Counted from the first letter of the stretch, positions 1-10,058 are shown. The stretch: DNA of 64,000 bases from an uncultured Paraprevotella sp. (GCA_944320775.1 CALUIV010000005.1:62001-126000), one strand, 5' to 3'. A program made the numbers and translations. The notes: a model not told the origin generated them from the letters alone.

Positions 1-2018
1 AGCTGGCCTCCGGTTTTGTCCGTACAAGTGGCTGCAATGATATTTTCCCCTTCTTTTAGAACGACATTGTCGATAATGAAATGTACAGGAGTATATCCTT
101 GACGGATTCCAGTCAGCGGTTTGCCGTTTAAGGTGACGGTCGGTGTTCCACAATTAGCATATATTGTGATACTGGTTTTTCGTGTTTCTCGGTCTTTATT
201 TCTTCGTTGGGTGATGTAAAGTACAGGTTCTTCGCTCCAGTTGGCCTTATACCAATAATAGGCGTCTTTTTTGATTTTTCGGTCGAAAGTTACCAGACCT
301 TTTGTATTTCTGGCGGGAATTTTACCCCGTACTGACATAGGACAAGCAAAGTCGAACATGTTCCACAGATATGAAGCGATGATATATGGATGTTTGGCGA
401 TAACGCCCCATTGGTATTCGTGGGTTTTTGTCTGAAAGGTTTCGGGATAATAATCTTTGGTCCAGTTCAGCGATTCTCCAAGAAACTCTGTCTGATGATT
501 CAGATTGGCTTCTGCGCCATATTCTGTCAACATGAATTTCTGATCTGGGTATTTTTCTTCCAAACCTTCAATCCAGCCGTCTATATCCTTGATTTTTTTC
601 TCATACCAACCGAAATATCTGTTCATTCCCTGTATGTCGGCGTTCATATTGACCGGATGTTCGGCATGGCCGTAGCCATTAACCGAGGCTGTATATCTGT
701 CCGGATCTTCCGTTTTGGCCAAGTCGTGCAGAGATTGGGTGAGTTGGGCTGTATAGGCATGCGGTTGATACACCTCATTGTGGAGTCCCCATACATAGAT
801 GGACGGATGGTTGAAACTTTGTCTGATCAGTTCCCGGAGTTGCATGTGGGCATTCGCCCATTCTTCACCGGTTACCCGATTGACAAATGGGATTTCGGCC
901 CAAATAATCAATCCCAGACTGTCGCATTTGGAATAAATGTAGTCAGACTGTTGGTAATGGGCAAACCGTACAGTCGTAGCTCCAATATCCATGATGGTTT
1001 CCAGGTCGTAATCATGATGCTTGTTTGTGAGTGCGCTTCCTAATTCCCACCAGTCCTGATGGCGCGTGACTCCATACATCGGATAGCGTTCACCATTCAG
1101 GAAGAATCCTTTTCCGGCTATAATTTCGAATTTCCGAATGCCGAGCGGTTGGACGATTTCGTCGATTTTTTCTCCGTTCTGATACAAAGTGGCAGTGACT
1201 TTATAAAGGTAGGGATCCTTTCGTCCGTTCCATAGATGAGGCTTTTTGACGGTGAAATTGGAAGTGTAACTTTGAATTCCCTGGGCAGATAGATTGATTT
1301 CTTTTCGATCTCTTGAAACCATATTTCCTTTGTGATCATATATGGTGTTTTCCAGAACAACTGGTTGTGTGTGTAAGGAGCCGTTGTCGAGTTTAACCTT
1401 TACTTTTATTTGAGCAGATTTTTTGCTTACGTCTTTTTGGGTGATGTAGATACCGCTCGAGGCATGGTCTGTAATGGCGATATGGCATTTTTCTGCGACA
1501 ATCAGGTTGACCGGCCGGTATATACCGCCGTAGACGCCGAAGAGTGTATGGTTGACTGGAATGACATCTGCCCGGGAAGCATTGTCAGCCTTCACCATAA
1601 TTTCGTTTTCTTCATTGAATTTGATTTCGTTCTGTATTTCACACGCAAAAGCTGAATATCCTCCTTTGTGAGTCATGACCAATTTGCCGTTGACATACAC
1701 TTCAGCGCAACTTCCCACACCTTCGAAGCGCAGAAAAAGTCTTTTGTCCTTCCAGGCGTTTGGGAAAAAGAAGTTTTTCCGGTAATATGCAGCACCCTGA
1801 TAGAAGGAATTCACTTTTTGTTGCATGTCAATATTATTCCAGGTATGCGGCAAGTTTACTTCTGTCCACGGGCTGTTCCAAACTTTAGCCATATTCATGG
1901 CTTCAGTCGGGAAGGGGCCTTTCTTGAACTGCCATTGATTGTTGAAAGGTAGGATTTCTCGTGCGTTTAATGCGGACAGGCTGCATAGGCATGCCAAGAT
2001 ACAAGTTGTCAGTTTCAT
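1..2018 (-). CDS. Secreted glycoside hydrolase family 2 protein (beta-galactosidase/glucuronidase type), 3' end cut by window edge
   Basis: The frame is open from the ATG at 2016-2018 to the left edge, giving about 672 residues, so the C-terminus lies outside the window. It begins with a Sec signal peptide (MKLTTCILACLCSLSALNA). An N-terminal sugar-binding jelly roll follows (PHTWNN, YRKNFF, FEGVGSCAEVYVNG), then an immunoglobulin-like domain (about 190-290) and a TIM barrel. The barrel has the acid/base pair in LHNEVY and a likely nucleophile Glu in MLTEYGAE, both in the usual GH2 places. It should cleave a terminal beta-linked sugar from glycans in the periplasm or at the cell surface. Substrate cannot be told from motifs: beta-galactosidase, beta-glucuronidase and beta-mannosidase all remain possible. 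A -7 element lies about 105 bases upstream. No SusC/D pair is adjacent on this side. Confidence 0.9.
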   Translation of the reverse strand, partial: MKLTTCILACLCSLSALNAREILPFNNQWQFKKGPFPTEAMNMAKVWNSPWTEVNLPHTWNNIDMQQKVNSFYQGAAYYRKNFFFPNAWKDKRLFLRFEGVGSCAEVYVNGKLVMTHKGGYSAFACEIQNEIKFNEENEIMVKADNASRADVIPVNHTLFGVYGGIYRPVNLIVAEKCHIAITDHASSGIYITQKDVSKKSAQIKVKVKLDNGSLHTQPVVLENTIYDHKGNMVSRDRKEINLSAQGIQSYTSNFTVKKPHLWNGRKDPYLYKVTATLYQNGEKIDEIVQPLGIRKFEIIAGKGFFLNGERYPMYGVTRHQDWWELGSALTNKHHDYDLETIMDIGATTVRFAHYQQSDYIYSKCDSLGLIIWAEIPFVNRVTGEEWANAHMQLRELIRQSFNHPSIYVWGLHNEVYQPHAYTAQLTQSLHDLAKTEDPDRYTASVNGYGHAEHPVNMNADIQGMNRYFGWYEKKIKDIDGWIEGLEEKYPDQKFMLTEYGAEANLNHQTEFLGESLNWTKDYYPETFQTKTHEYQWGVIAKHPYIIASYLWNMFDFACPMSVRGKIPARNTKGLVTFDRKIKKDAYYWYKANWSEEPVLYITQRRNKDRETRKTSITIYANCGTPTVTLNGKPLTGIRQGYTPVHFIIDNVVLKEGENIIAATCTDKTGGQ

Positions 2019-2122
2019 ATTTTTCTGGTATGATAGATGTTATTTTAAATAGTTCCTGCTTTTTTTGTAAAAGCAATAGTAGGATGAGTTATATTTTCGA
2101 ATTTCAGTAAATTAGTGTCGGA

Positions 2123-2130
2123 CAAATATA
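2123..2130 (-). promoter_or_regulatory. Bacteroidales -7 promoter element (TATATTTG) for the GH2 gene
   Basis: On the minus strand the sequence reads TATATTTG, an exact match to the Bacteroidetes -7 consensus TAnnTTTG. The start codon is about 105 bases downstream, leaving a moderate A/T-rich leader. I see no clear TTTG box at -33. Confidence 0.5.
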
Positions 2131-2211
2131 GGATTATTCTTTTAGAATCTGACAAGGGAATCCTCGAAAACTTTTTATTTTAAGTAAATACATTGTTTGG
2201 GTTATATTGTT

Positions 2212-2244
2212 GCAAACAAAAAGAGCTGCAAATCATGCAGCTCT
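2212..2244 (-). terminator. Rho-independent terminator below the broken gene
   Basis: AGAGCTGCA and TGCAGCTCT form a perfect 9-bp stem with a 5-base loop. On the minus strand the stem is followed by CTTTTTGTTTG. It ends the transcript of the small secreted-protein genes just upstream. Confidence 0.8.
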
Positions 2245-2267
2245 TTGAGTGTATTGGGATAAATTTA

Positions 2268-2952
2268 TCAGCTTTCTTCTTTTTGCGGCAAAGCCGGAAG
2301 ATCTTTTCTGGGGTTGATGTAGTCCGTAAAATGCCATCTGTTTTCATCAGACCGGTAGTAAGCTTTGAGGTATCTTCCGGGGAAGATGCGTCCGTCTATG
2401 GTATACAGATAATCAAAACTCCAGGCCGGCAGGGAATGTATTGCCTGTTGCAGTTGTTTGATTAACCCCTGCTGGTCGCTCGAGAGCTGTTCCGGCAATA
2501 GAGGGCTGATGCGCAACAGTCCGTCGTCCTGAATATAACACTACAAGGAAAAGGTTTCCATAAACTTTAAATGGTTCGTTTGCTTTTTGGGAGTCTGTTC
2601 ACGCTAGCTACGGTTAACGTCGTGAGAAAAGTAGATATATTCATACTTCGTTTTGTCTATCCAATGCGGATGTCCGCTTTCTATTATGATTGGTGATATG
2701 GACTCGCTCCGATATATACCGTTTTGGTTGATGTGTTGTTCGGAAACGAGAATTCCTTTTTCGACTTCATAACAGCTGATCTGGGGAGAAACCCAAAAGT
2801 TCATATAAGGTTCCGGACGATAAAGCAAATAGAATGTTCCGGAATACCAGTTACAGAATAACGTGCCATAATTGGCTGCCGGAACTTCTGCCCGTATTTT
2901 TTGCAACAGCTAAAAACGCGCTGACCAGTAAAAAAACGCGTTTTTTCATCAT
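2268..2952 (-). pseudogene. Broken gene for a secreted hypothetical protein (one frameshift, two in-frame TAG stops)
   Basis: I do not recognise the family. Reading starts at ATG-ATG (2947-2952) with a signal-peptide-like start (MMKKRVFLLVSAFLAVAK), then leaves frame in a run of six A at about 2900. Removing one A joins it to a second frame that continues IRAEVPAANYG. That frame runs through TAG at 2604-2606 and TAG at 2541-2543 and resumes both times with protein-like sequence, ending at TGA 2268-2270. The product would have been about 225 residues, rich in Tyr and Trp. A terminator follows directly. The gene lies 35 bases below a DUF4488-like gene and was probably cotranscribed with it. The frameshift alone could be a sequencing error, but three lesions together point to decay. 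The two residual open segments could still make peptides; I think this unlikely. Confidence 0.7.
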
Positions 2953-2987
2953 AACCTTTCTTTTTAGTGGTTAGAAAAGAAGGAATC

Positions 2988-3443
2988 TTATTTCCTTTTG
3001 GTATGCAGTTCGGTTACACGTCGCCAAAGCTCCGGAACCCATTTCTTGATGTTTTCATTATAGTATTCTACTTGCATGACGGAATCGTTTTGCATTTTAT
3101 AGCGAAGCGTTGATTTGGAATTACCGCTGTTGAGCTCTTTCGAATAGGCATGAAAGTGTAGGGTTTCGGTGAACTCCCCCGGTTTACGGCCATCGTACTC
3201 TCCGTAGGCTGTAATTGCGGTCAGTCCTTTACCGTTGTTGATAAACAAAAGGAATGTGCGGTCTACATTGTAGATTTTAAAATTACCGGTTGGGATCCAG
3301 GCCATGCGTACAGAATCAATGGGGTAGGGTTGTAGTTGATTCCAAATACCAATCAGCGAAGTTGACTTGTAAAGCGTTTCCTGAGCACCAGCTGTCAGGC
3401 AGAAGAAAACAGCTGCAATGAATAAAAATAATTTTTGTTTCAT
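2988..3443 (-). CDS. Small secreted protein, DUF4488-like
   Basis: The 151-residue product starts with a Sec signal peptide (MKQKLFLFIAAVFFCLTAGA, cut before QETL). The rest is a single beta-rich domain with motifs such as SLIGIWNQLQ, NFKIYNVDRTFLLF and YGEYDGRKPGEFTETLHFH. The pattern recalls the lipocalin-like DUF4488 proteins common in Bacteroidales, whose function is unknown to me. No lipobox is present, so it should be soluble in the periplasm or exported. The broken gene starts 35 bases downstream. Family assignment comes from pattern recognition only. Confidence 0.7.
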   Translation of the reverse strand: MKQKLFLFIAAVFFCLTAGAQETLYKSTSLIGIWNQLQPYPIDSVRMAWIPTGNFKIYNVDRTFLLFINNGKGLTAITAYGEYDGRKPGEFTETLHFHAYSKELNSGNSKSTLRYKMQNDSVMQVEYYNENIKKWVPELWRRVTELHTKRK

Positions 3444-3744
3444 AATATTTTAATTTAAATGGTTAAAGACAATACAAAGTCGTTTGATGATACTTTATTG
3501 AATTCTTAGTCTTTTAAGAGTTTAAAGTAATATCAATAAGTGAATTAATAAATGTTTTTAATCCTGTTACAAGTGGCAGATTTAAAATTTATCATATAAT
3601 AAATTCTATTGTTTATATGAGATTTGTGTTCTCTATTTTAATCTCTGCTAAAGATAGATTTTTTGTGTATAAGAACAAAATATATGCATAGTTTATTCTA
3701 GAAAGTGTACTTTGTTATATTAAATACTGTTAAACAATGGCACT
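3444..3744. other. AT-rich intergenic region, no gene seen
   Basis: About 300 bases, strongly AT-rich, lie between the DUF4488-like gene and the cysS terminator. I find no open frame, no tRNA and no good TAnnTTTG element reading toward the DUF4488-like gene, though its promoter must lie here. Confidence 0.5.
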
Positions 3745-3789
3745 TTAAATAAAAAACGCGGTTGCCTCCGGATAATGAGACAACCGCGT
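3745..3789 (-). terminator. Rho-independent terminator after cysS
   Basis: ACGCGGTTG (3781-3789 on the complement) pairs perfectly with CAACCGCGT. On the minus strand it is followed by TTTTTATTT. It lies about 27 bases past the cysS stop and closes the rpoN-to-cysS run. Confidence 0.88.
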
Positions 3790-3815
3790 TCAACAGGTTT
3801 CTTATTTTCTAGCTG

Positions 3816-5312
3816 TTATTTGTTCAGTTTCCAGCTGAATCCGTCTTTCGTATCTTTGACCTCGAATCCGAGTTCGGCCAGATTGTCGCGAATCCGGTCG
3901 CTGGTGGCCCAGTCCTTGGCGGCTTTGGCAGCCATACGCTGCTCGAGCAGCATGTCGACCACTTTGCCAAAAGCCTCTTCGCGGGCTGAATTGCTTCCGG
4001 CTTCTGCGCGCAGACCCAAGATGTCGAACACGAACGTGTGGAAAAGCTGACGCAAAGCTTCCAATGCTTCGGCCGAAATAGTCGCCTTGTGGTCGGCAAT
4101 GGTATTCAGCACGCGGCAAGCCTCGAACAGATGACTGATGAGGATGGGGGAGTTCAGGTCGTCGTTCATGGCATCATAGCATTTGCGGTTGAGCTCCTCT
4201 ACGAAAGCCATATCGAAGTGTTCGCCGCTACCTTTGGCATCGGACGCACTGAGTTGTTCCAAGGTCTTGACACCGTCCATGAGTCGGGCCAGACCTTTTT
4301 CGCTAGCCTGCAGGGCCTCGTTGCTGAAGTCGACCGTACTGCGGTAGTGTGCCTGAAGAATGAAGAAGCGGATGGTCATCGGCGAATAAGCCTGTGCCAG
4401 CGCTTCGTGTTCGCCGCTGAAGAATTGAGGCAGGGTGATGAAATTATTCAGACTCTTACCCATTTTCTGGCCGTTGATGGTGATCATGTTGTTGTGCATC
4501 CAATAGTTCACCATGTCACTGCCCTGACTGGCTACGGCCTGTGCAATCTCGCATTCATGATGCGGGAACACCAGGTCCATGCCGCCACCGTGGATGTCGA
4601 AATGGTTGCCTAAGTATTTACGTCCCATGGCAGTACATTCGCAGTGCCATCCCGGGAAGCCGTTGCTCCAAGGGCTTGGCCAGCGCATGATGTGCTGTGG
4701 CTGTGCACATTTCCACAAGGCAAAATCTACCTGATTATGCTTTTCGCTGGTACCGTCCAGTTCGCGTGAATTGTTGATTACATCGTCGAGATTACGGCCG
4801 GAAAGCTTACCATAGTGATGGTCGTGGTTGTATTTGTTGACATCGAAATAGACGCTGCCCTGACTTTCATAAGCATATCCGTTGTCCATGATTTCCTTAA
4901 CGAGTTCGATCTGTTCGATGATGTGCCCGGTGGCATGCGGTTCGATACTGGGCGGCAACACGTTGAGCGCCTCCATGGCGTGATGGAAGCGGTTGGTGTA
5001 GTATTGAGCTACTTCCATTGGCTCGAGCTGTTCCAGACGAGCTTTTTTGGCAATTTTGTCTTCGCCTTCGTCGGCATCGTGTTCCAGATGGCCAACGTCC
5101 GTGATGTTGCGCACATAACGTACCTTATAACCGATATGCATCAGATAGCGGTAGAGCAGATCGAACGTAATGGCCGGACGGGCATGTCCCAAATGGGCAT
5201 CACCATAGACGGTCGGGCCGCAAACGTACATGCCGACACGTCCCGGAGTGATCGGTTTGAACTCTTCTTTCTTTCTGGAGAGTGTGTTATATATGATTAG
5301 CTTTTGTTCCAT
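3816..5312 (-). CDS. cysS: Cysteinyl-tRNA synthetase
   Basis: This class I aminoacyl-tRNA synthetase charges tRNA-Cys with cysteine in the cytoplasm. The 498-residue length is normal for bacteria. The HIGH-type signature appears in [11 protein letters not shown] and the KMSKS loop as KMGKS. Zinc-binding residues are visible in [16 protein letters not shown] and [10 protein letters not shown]. The C-terminal part holds the usual helical DALR-type domain and a short end domain ([21 protein letters not shown]). It starts 11 bases after ispG and ends before a strong terminator, so it is probably the last gene of the purE-ispG-cysS run. Confidence 0.98.
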   Translation of the reverse strand: MEQKLIIYNTLSRKKEEFKPITPGRVGMYVCGPTVYGDAHLGHARPAITFDLLYRYLMHIGYKVRYVRNITDVGHLEHDADEGEDKIAKKARLEQLEPMEVAQYYTNRFHHAMEALNVLPPSIEPHATGHIIEQIELVKEIMDNGYAYESQGSVYFDVNKYNHDHHYGKLSGRNLDDVINNSRELDGTSEKHNQVDFALWKCAQPQHIMRWPSPWSNGFPGWHCECTAMGRKYLGNHFDIHGGGMDLVFPHHECEIAQAVASQGSDMVNYWMHNNMITINGQKMGKSLNNFITLPQFFSGEHEALAQAYSPMTIRFFILQAHYRSTVDFSNEALQASEKGLARLMDGVKTLEQLSASDAKGSGEHFDMAFVEELNRKCYDAMNDDLNSPILISHLFEACRVLNTIADHKATISAEALEALRQLFHTFVFDILGLRAEAGSNSAREEAFGKVVDMLLEQRMAAKAAKDWATSDRIRDNLAELGFEVKDTKDGFSWKLNK

Positions 5313-5323
5313 GTTGTTGCTGG

Positions 5324-7213
5324 TTAATGGTTATTGTTTTCTTGATAAGTCGGATCGTCGCCGTTTTCGCGGATCAGGCGAAGCAGTTTCTCGACAGCCT
5401 CTTCTGCCGGGATGTTTTTCTCGATGCAAACCTGTTTTTTATAGAGGCTTACTTTGCCCCGGGCTGCGCCGACATAACCGTAGTCGGCATCGGCCATTTC
5501 GCCCGGGCCATTCACGATACATCCCATGATACCGATTTTCAGGCCTTTCAGGTGGGCCGTAGCTGCTTTGATCCGGGCAATGGTTTCCTGCAGATCATAG
5601 AGCGTGCGTCCGCAACCCGGACAGGAAATGTACTCCGTGCGCGTCGTGCGCAGACGGGCAGCCTGAAGGATGCCGAACGCTGTGCTGTCGACCGTATAAG
5701 TATCGAGCGAGCCTGAATTGTGGAGATAAATACCATCGCAGAGTCCGTCGAACAGGAGTGCACCCATGTCGGCGGCACTTTCAATCTGGAAATCCTCACG
5801 TTCTTCGCGTGTATGTTCATATTGCTGGAAGATGACGACTGGATTCTCGAGACCGGCACGGGTCAGTTCGTGGATCAGTGCCCGGTGTTCGGCCAGACGG
5901 TTCTGGTGGATGCTTTGGGCAATCAGCACCATTTCCGGATGGAATTTCAGGCAGGCACGCACTTCATCGGTGAGTGTACCATAGGTGATAAACAAAAATT
6001 TCCGTCGGGCCGGGCAGCCGCCTACAAAAGGCAACATATCAGGTGTGAATGCCGGCCAGGTGCCTGCTTCGCCAGTCCAGATATCTGCGTCGACAATATA
6101 GTCGGACGGTTCGCGCCGTTTTTTTCCCGGCAGATCTCGGCCGCAATAGATGTAGTCCGGCTGCAAATCCGGATTTCGTTCTGTTTGCTGCTCTGTTACT
6201 TCCGATTGTTGGCTCATCCGGTCGGCAATAACTACCGGAACCTGTTCGCCACCGATATTGCCTACCGGCTTGGTCTTTCGGCGGCAGGGAGCAACATAGT
6301 CGAAGTCTTCGGCCGGAAGTCCCGGTACGGGAGCATGTCCGGCACGGCGCAATACGTAATCAACTAATTTACGAGCTACCGGAATTTCGGCTTCGGGCGC
6401 TTCGCTAAGCGATACGCGAATGGTATCGCCGATGCCGTCGGCCAAAAGAGCACCGATGCCTACGGCGCTCTTAATCCGGCCATCTTCGCCATCGCCCGCT
6501 TCGGTGACACCCAAATGGATAGGGTAGTGCATGTCCTCACGTTCCATAACTTCGACCAGAAGTCTTACGCTACGTACCATGACTACCGTGTTGCTAGCCT
6601 TGATGGATATGACTACGTCATCGAATTTTTCCCGTCGGCAGATACGCAGAAATTCCATACAGCTCTCTACGATACCTTCGGGCGTGTCGCCATAACGGCT
6701 CATGATGCGGTCGCTGAGCGAACCATGGTTCACTCCGATACGCAGAGCTGTATGGTTTTCCCGACAGATATTCAGCAAGGGAATGAAGCGCTCTTCTATC
6801 TTGCGAAGTTCGCCGGCATATTCTTCGTCGGTATATTCCAAATGTTTGAAAGTACGTGCCGAATCAGTATAATTGCCCGGGTTGATACGGACTTTTTCTG
6901 CATAAAGAGCGGCTACTTCGGCTACTTTGGGATTGAAATGCACATCGGCAACAAGGGGGACATTGCATCCGGCCGCGCGTACTGCTGCATTGATTTCTTT
7001 CAAATTTTCAGCTTCTCGCACGCCTTGTGTGGTCAGCCGTACGTATTCTCCGCCGGCTTCAGCGATGCGCAGTGTCTGTGCAGCGCTTCCTGCTGTGTCG
7101 AGTGTAGACGTGTTGGTCATGCTTTGGATCCGGATCGGATACTCGCCGCCAAGCGGTGTCTCGCCGATATGTACTACGTTGGTTCGGCGCCGGTTATAAA
7201 TGAAGAATCCCAT
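5324..7213 (-). CDS. ispG: 4-hydroxy-3-methylbut-2-enyl-diphosphate synthase (GcpE), long form
   Basis: The enzyme makes HMBPP from methylerythritol cyclodiphosphate in the non-mevalonate isoprenoid pathway, using a 4Fe-4S cluster. At 629 residues it is the long form known from plants, Chlamydia and Bacteroidetes, with an extra domain between barrel and cluster domain (about 280-500). The TIM barrel shows [31 protein letters not shown] and [11 protein letters not shown]. The C-terminal cluster domain shows CPGCGRT and [12 protein letters not shown], which carry the cluster cysteines. It lies 17 bases after purE and 11 before cysS. The pairing is probably housekeeping cotranscription rather than a functional link. 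Confidence 0.97.
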   Translation of the reverse strand: MGFFIYNRRRTNVVHIGETPLGGEYPIRIQSMTNTSTLDTAGSAAQTLRIAEAGGEYVRLTTQGVREAENLKEINAAVRAAGCNVPLVADVHFNPKVAEVAALYAEKVRINPGNYTDSARTFKHLEYTDEEYAGELRKIEERFIPLLNICRENHTALRIGVNHGSLSDRIMSRYGDTPEGIVESCMEFLRICRREKFDDVVISIKASNTVVMVRSVRLLVEVMEREDMHYPIHLGVTEAGDGEDGRIKSAVGIGALLADGIGDTIRVSLSEAPEAEIPVARKLVDYVLRRAGHAPVPGLPAEDFDYVAPCRRKTKPVGNIGGEQVPVVIADRMSQQSEVTEQQTERNPDLQPDYIYCGRDLPGKKRREPSDYIVDADIWTGEAGTWPAFTPDMLPFVGGCPARRKFLFITYGTLTDEVRACLKFHPEMVLIAQSIHQNRLAEHRALIHELTRAGLENPVVIFQQYEHTREEREDFQIESAADMGALLFDGLCDGIYLHNSGSLDTYTVDSTAFGILQAARLRTTRTEYISCPGCGRTLYDLQETIARIKAATAHLKGLKIGIMGCIVNGPGEMADADYGYVGAARGKVSLYKKQVCIEKNIPAEEAVEKLLRLIRENGDDPTYQENNNH

Positions 7214-7230
7214 GGCTGTAATCCTCCTGT

Positions 7231-7737
7231 TTAGTTACACTTGAAGTTATATTTCACTTCGGCCAGATCCTGATTGGCTTTTACAATTTTATCTTTCAGA
7301 CGTTCTTTATAGGCAGCCAGTCGGGCTGATACTTCCGGATTGGCTGCAGCAACAAACTGTGCGGCCAGAATGCCAGCATTGAGTGCTCCGTTGACGCCTA
7401 CAGTTGCTACTGGAATTCCGGGAGGCATCTGAACGATGGAAAGAAGTGCGTCCAGACCGTCGAGCATACCTTTGATGGGTACTCCAATTACAGGAACCGT
7501 GGTATTTGCAGCGATAACCCCCGGCAAGGCTGCCGCCATTCCGGCACCGGCGATAATGGCTTTGATGCCGCGGCCTTCTGCCTCACGGGCAAAAGTTTCT
7601 ACTTCTGCAGGTGTACGATGAGCTGAAAGCGCATTGATTTCGAACGGGATTTCCATCTCGTCGAGGAACTTAGCTGCTTTTTCCATAACAGGCAGATCGG
7701 ATGTACTGCCCATAATGATGCTGATGATAGGTTTCAT
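7231..7737 (-). CDS. purE: N5-carboxyaminoimidazole ribonucleotide mutase
   Basis: PurE moves the carboxylate of N5-CAIR to form CAIR in purine synthesis. The 168-residue length fits class I PurE. Recognised motifs are MGSTSDLPVM at the start, INALSAHRTPAE with the mobile catalytic His, IAGAGMAAALPGVIA, and TTVPVIGVP. It lies 57 bases after the membrane PAP2-like gene and 17 before ispG, all on the same strand. Confidence 0.97.
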   Translation of the reverse strand: MKPIISIIMGSTSDLPVMEKAAKFLDEMEIPFEINALSAHRTPAEVETFAREAEGRGIKAIIAGAGMAAALPGVIAANTTVPVIGVPIKGMLDGLDALLSIVQMPPGIPVATVGVNGALNAGILAAQFVAAANPEVSARLAAYKERLKDKIVKANQDLAEVKYNFKCN

Positions 7738-7793
7738 ATTAGTTCTTATTTTATGGTTTGATTTTAATATTTAATTTCTGTATTTTGTCGGTT

Positions 7794-8435
7794 TTATAGT
7801 CCAAAGAAAACCGGAACCGGAAGCAATATACCCCAAAAACCGCAGATTATTCCAACAAGTGTTCCGGCTAAAACTTGTCCTAAGGAATGTTGGCGGAGAA
7901 TCATACGGCTACTGTCGACTGCTCCGGCAATAAGTAGTGCCAGGCAGAGCCACATTACCGGATTGAACATGAAAATCAGGGAAAAGGCAAGTAGTGCTCC
8001 AATGGCGCCACCTGCACCGGCTGCATGTGTACTGATTTTCCAGAATATATTGATTAAGGCACAGGAAACCTGTATCAACAGGGCTCCCATGATAATACCA
8101 CCCATATATCGGGGCATGTGAAGTGACTCGAGTGTGTAGAGACATGCCATATAGGAAATGATTGATATAATATAGGGCACGGAACGGTTTTCACGGTGAT
8201 TCAGGTGAAGCCGTTGCCAACCTTTCAACTTACGGTAGGCGAAGATTGTGATTTGTGGAGTCAGGATGGTATAAGCATAAATCAAAAGCAATACCTCGCC
8301 TTTGTAGGCCAAAGGCAACAAGCGTAGGTACGTACAGGCAAAAAGCGCTATAAATCCTACAACTGGCAGGTAAAAAGGCCGGAAAATCGTTGAAAGGATT
8401 CGGGCCATGCGTATGATAGTACGGTCGAAATTCAT
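7794..8435 (-). CDS. Integral membrane protein, PAP2-like phosphatase fold
   Basis: The 213-residue product is almost all hydrophobic, with six or so membrane segments. PAP2-like signature residues are present: KISTHAAGAGG (Ser-x-x-His) and SRMILRQHSLGQVLAG (Arg and second His). Upstream LKGWQRLHLNHRENRS carries basic residues that may be the first motif. It may dephosphorylate a lipid pyrophosphate or phosphatidate, but the substrate is unknown. Its ATG overlaps the rpoN stop by 4 bases, so the two are translationally coupled. It may equally be a PAP2-fold protein with a non-enzymatic role. Confidence 0.7.
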   Translation of the reverse strand: MNFDRTIIRMARILSTIFRPFYLPVVGFIALFACTYLRLLPLAYKGEVLLLIYAYTILTPQITIFAYRKLKGWQRLHLNHRENRSVPYIISIISYMACLYTLESLHMPRYMGGIIMGALLIQVSCALINIFWKISTHAAGAGGAIGALLAFSLIFMFNPVMWLCLALLIAGAVDSSRMILRQHSLGQVLAGTLVGIICGFWGILLPVPVFFGL

Positions 8436-10024
8436 TGTCGTCTAAGTCGTGCTACGGGGATTCCCAATTGTTCGCGGTATTTGGCTACGGTGCGGCGTGC
8501 TATCGGATAGCCTTTTTGAGCCAGGCCCGTAGCGAGGGCATCGTCGCTTAATGGTGTCTCTTTATTTTCGTTTTCGATGAGTTCACGAAGTGCTGCATGT
8601 ATTTTTCGGGTGGCTATTTCTTCGCCTTCTGGTGTGATGTAGGCATCACTGAAAAACCATTTCAACGGATAAGTTCCGAAATCGGTCTGTACGTATTTTG
8701 ATGCCGTGGCACGTGATGTTGTAGAAATATCCAATCCTGTGCGGTTGGCAACATCTTTCAGAATCATCGGGTGTAATGTCGCTTCATCGCCACTGATGAA
8801 AAAATCTTCTTGAAGATCAACGATTGCCTGCATGGTCGACAGAAGTGTTTGCCGTCGTTGTCTGATGGCCTCGATAAATGCTTGCGCTTTTTCAATTTTC
8901 TGGCGGGCATAGATCACGGCTTCTTTTTCCGCACGGCTCAGCTTGTTGCCTGGTTGTGCATTTTCTGCGATGCGTGCAAAAGCAGGACTTATGGACAACC
9001 CCGGAATTTCACCTTGACACAACATGACTTCCGGACTGCCACCCGCAGGTGTGGTGACTATAAAGTCGGGTGTAATGGCATTCATTCCATGGTCATTCTC
9101 GGCATCGGCGCCTAAGGCTGCTCCCGGACGTGGATTCAGTTTCCGAAGCTGATTCTGAAGATGTTGTGTTTGTTCAGAAGTCAGATGCAGGCGACGACTG
9201 ATTTTGTCCCAACGGTTGTGTGTAAATTCATCAAAAAGATCCTGAATGGTTTGCCGTTGTAACGCTCTGTCATTTGGAGAAATATTTTTGCGGCGAGCAA
9301 TTTGTATCAGCAGACATTCTTGTAAATCCCGCGCCCCGATGCCGGCTGGCTCCAATCGGGCCTGTAAAATTTCAAGTGCCTGTTCCAGCACTGACATATC
9401 GATTGGAGTGGCATGATAAACTTCGAGCTCGTCAGCCAAGGAACGTAAGGGCTTACGTAGGATACCGTCGGGATCGAGTGAACCGATGATGTATTCTGCG
9501 GCAGGACGAAGTTTTTCTGATAAATCCATTTCCGCTAATTGTTCGGTCAGCGCTTCATAAAATGTCGGGGCATAAGCAGGCCGTTCGGGTAACGTTGTAT
9601 TTGAATCGGCTGATATATTGGACTGGTTCAGCAAGTAGGGGGGAACTTCGTCTGCCGAGCTATAGTCGGCCAAGGCTTGTTTTAATTGTTCACCAGGTGC
9701 TGTTCCATATAAGGATTCCAGATCTGCATATCGCTCAGCACTGTCATCGACATCATAATTTTCGTCTGTTTCATTATCTGATGCCGTATCGGCAGATGAT
9801 CCAAATGAATCAAAATTATTGTCTTCTGTTTCGGCGGTTGCCGAAGCTGTTGTTGACGCTGATCCACAAGATTCTTCGAGGGCGCCATTTTCCATCATTT
9901 CATTTTCTACCCGTTGTTCTAATTGTGCCAAGGGCATTTCAAGCAAACGTGCCTGTAGAACTTGTTGTGGTGACAAGGTCTGGGTTTGCTGAAGAGTTTG
10001 GGTTTGTATGATCTTTTGTGGCAT
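8432..10024 (-). CDS. rpoN: RNA polymerase sigma-54 factor
   Basis: Sigma-54 directs polymerase to -24/-12 promoters that need an AAA+ activator. The 530-residue product has the Gln-rich activator-interacting region I (QTQTLQQTQTLSPQQ), an acidic region II (about 55-105), the core-binding domain, the DNA-binding segment and the RpoN box as ARRTVAKYREQLGI at the C-terminus. The acidic linker is long but not unusual. No enhancer-binding activator gene is in this window. The stop overlaps the following PAP2-like gene, and a TATTTTTG element lies 27-34 bases upstream. Confidence 0.97.
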   Translation of the reverse strand: MPQKIIQTQTLQQTQTLSPQQVLQARLLEMPLAQLEQRVENEMMENGALEESCGSASTTASATAETEDNNFDSFGSSADTASDNETDENYDVDDSAERYADLESLYGTAPGEQLKQALADYSSADEVPPYLLNQSNISADSNTTLPERPAYAPTFYEALTEQLAEMDLSEKLRPAAEYIIGSLDPDGILRKPLRSLADELEVYHATPIDMSVLEQALEILQARLEPAGIGARDLQECLLIQIARRKNISPNDRALQRQTIQDLFDEFTHNRWDKISRRLHLTSEQTQHLQNQLRKLNPRPGAALGADAENDHGMNAITPDFIVTTPAGGSPEVMLCQGEIPGLSISPAFARIAENAQPGNKLSRAEKEAVIYARQKIEKAQAFIEAIRQRRQTLLSTMQAIVDLQEDFFISGDEATLHPMILKDVANRTGLDISTTSRATASKYVQTDFGTYPLKWFFSDAYITPEGEEIATRKIHAALRELIENENKETPLSDDALATGLAQKGYPIARRTVAKYREQLGIPVARLRRQ

Positions 10025-10050
10025 AGTTTGAATCTAATTGCTATAGGTTA

Positions 10051-10058
10051 CAAAAATA
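10051..10058 (-). promoter_or_regulatory. -7 promoter element (TATTTTTG) for rpoN operon
   Basis: TATTTTTG on the minus strand matches TAnnTTTG and lies about 30 bases before the rpoN start. No clean TTTG box is seen at the right spacing. Confidence 0.45.

Noticed and set aside
2268..2952. TAG stops read through (recoded amber codon or pyrrolysine)
   Set aside because: There is also a frameshift in the same gene, other genes here end normally in TAG, and no suppressor tRNA was seen. Decay is simpler.
2957..2990. Imperfect CCTTTCTTTT/GAAAAGAAGG hairpin after the DUF4488-like gene as a terminator
   Set aside because: The pairing is interrupted and there is no T-run. The broken gene below seems to share the transcript.
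4038..4613. Open frame of 191 codons antisense to cysS
   Set aside because: It lies fully within cysS on the other strand and has no recognisable domain or promoter. It is a shadow of the synthetase codons.
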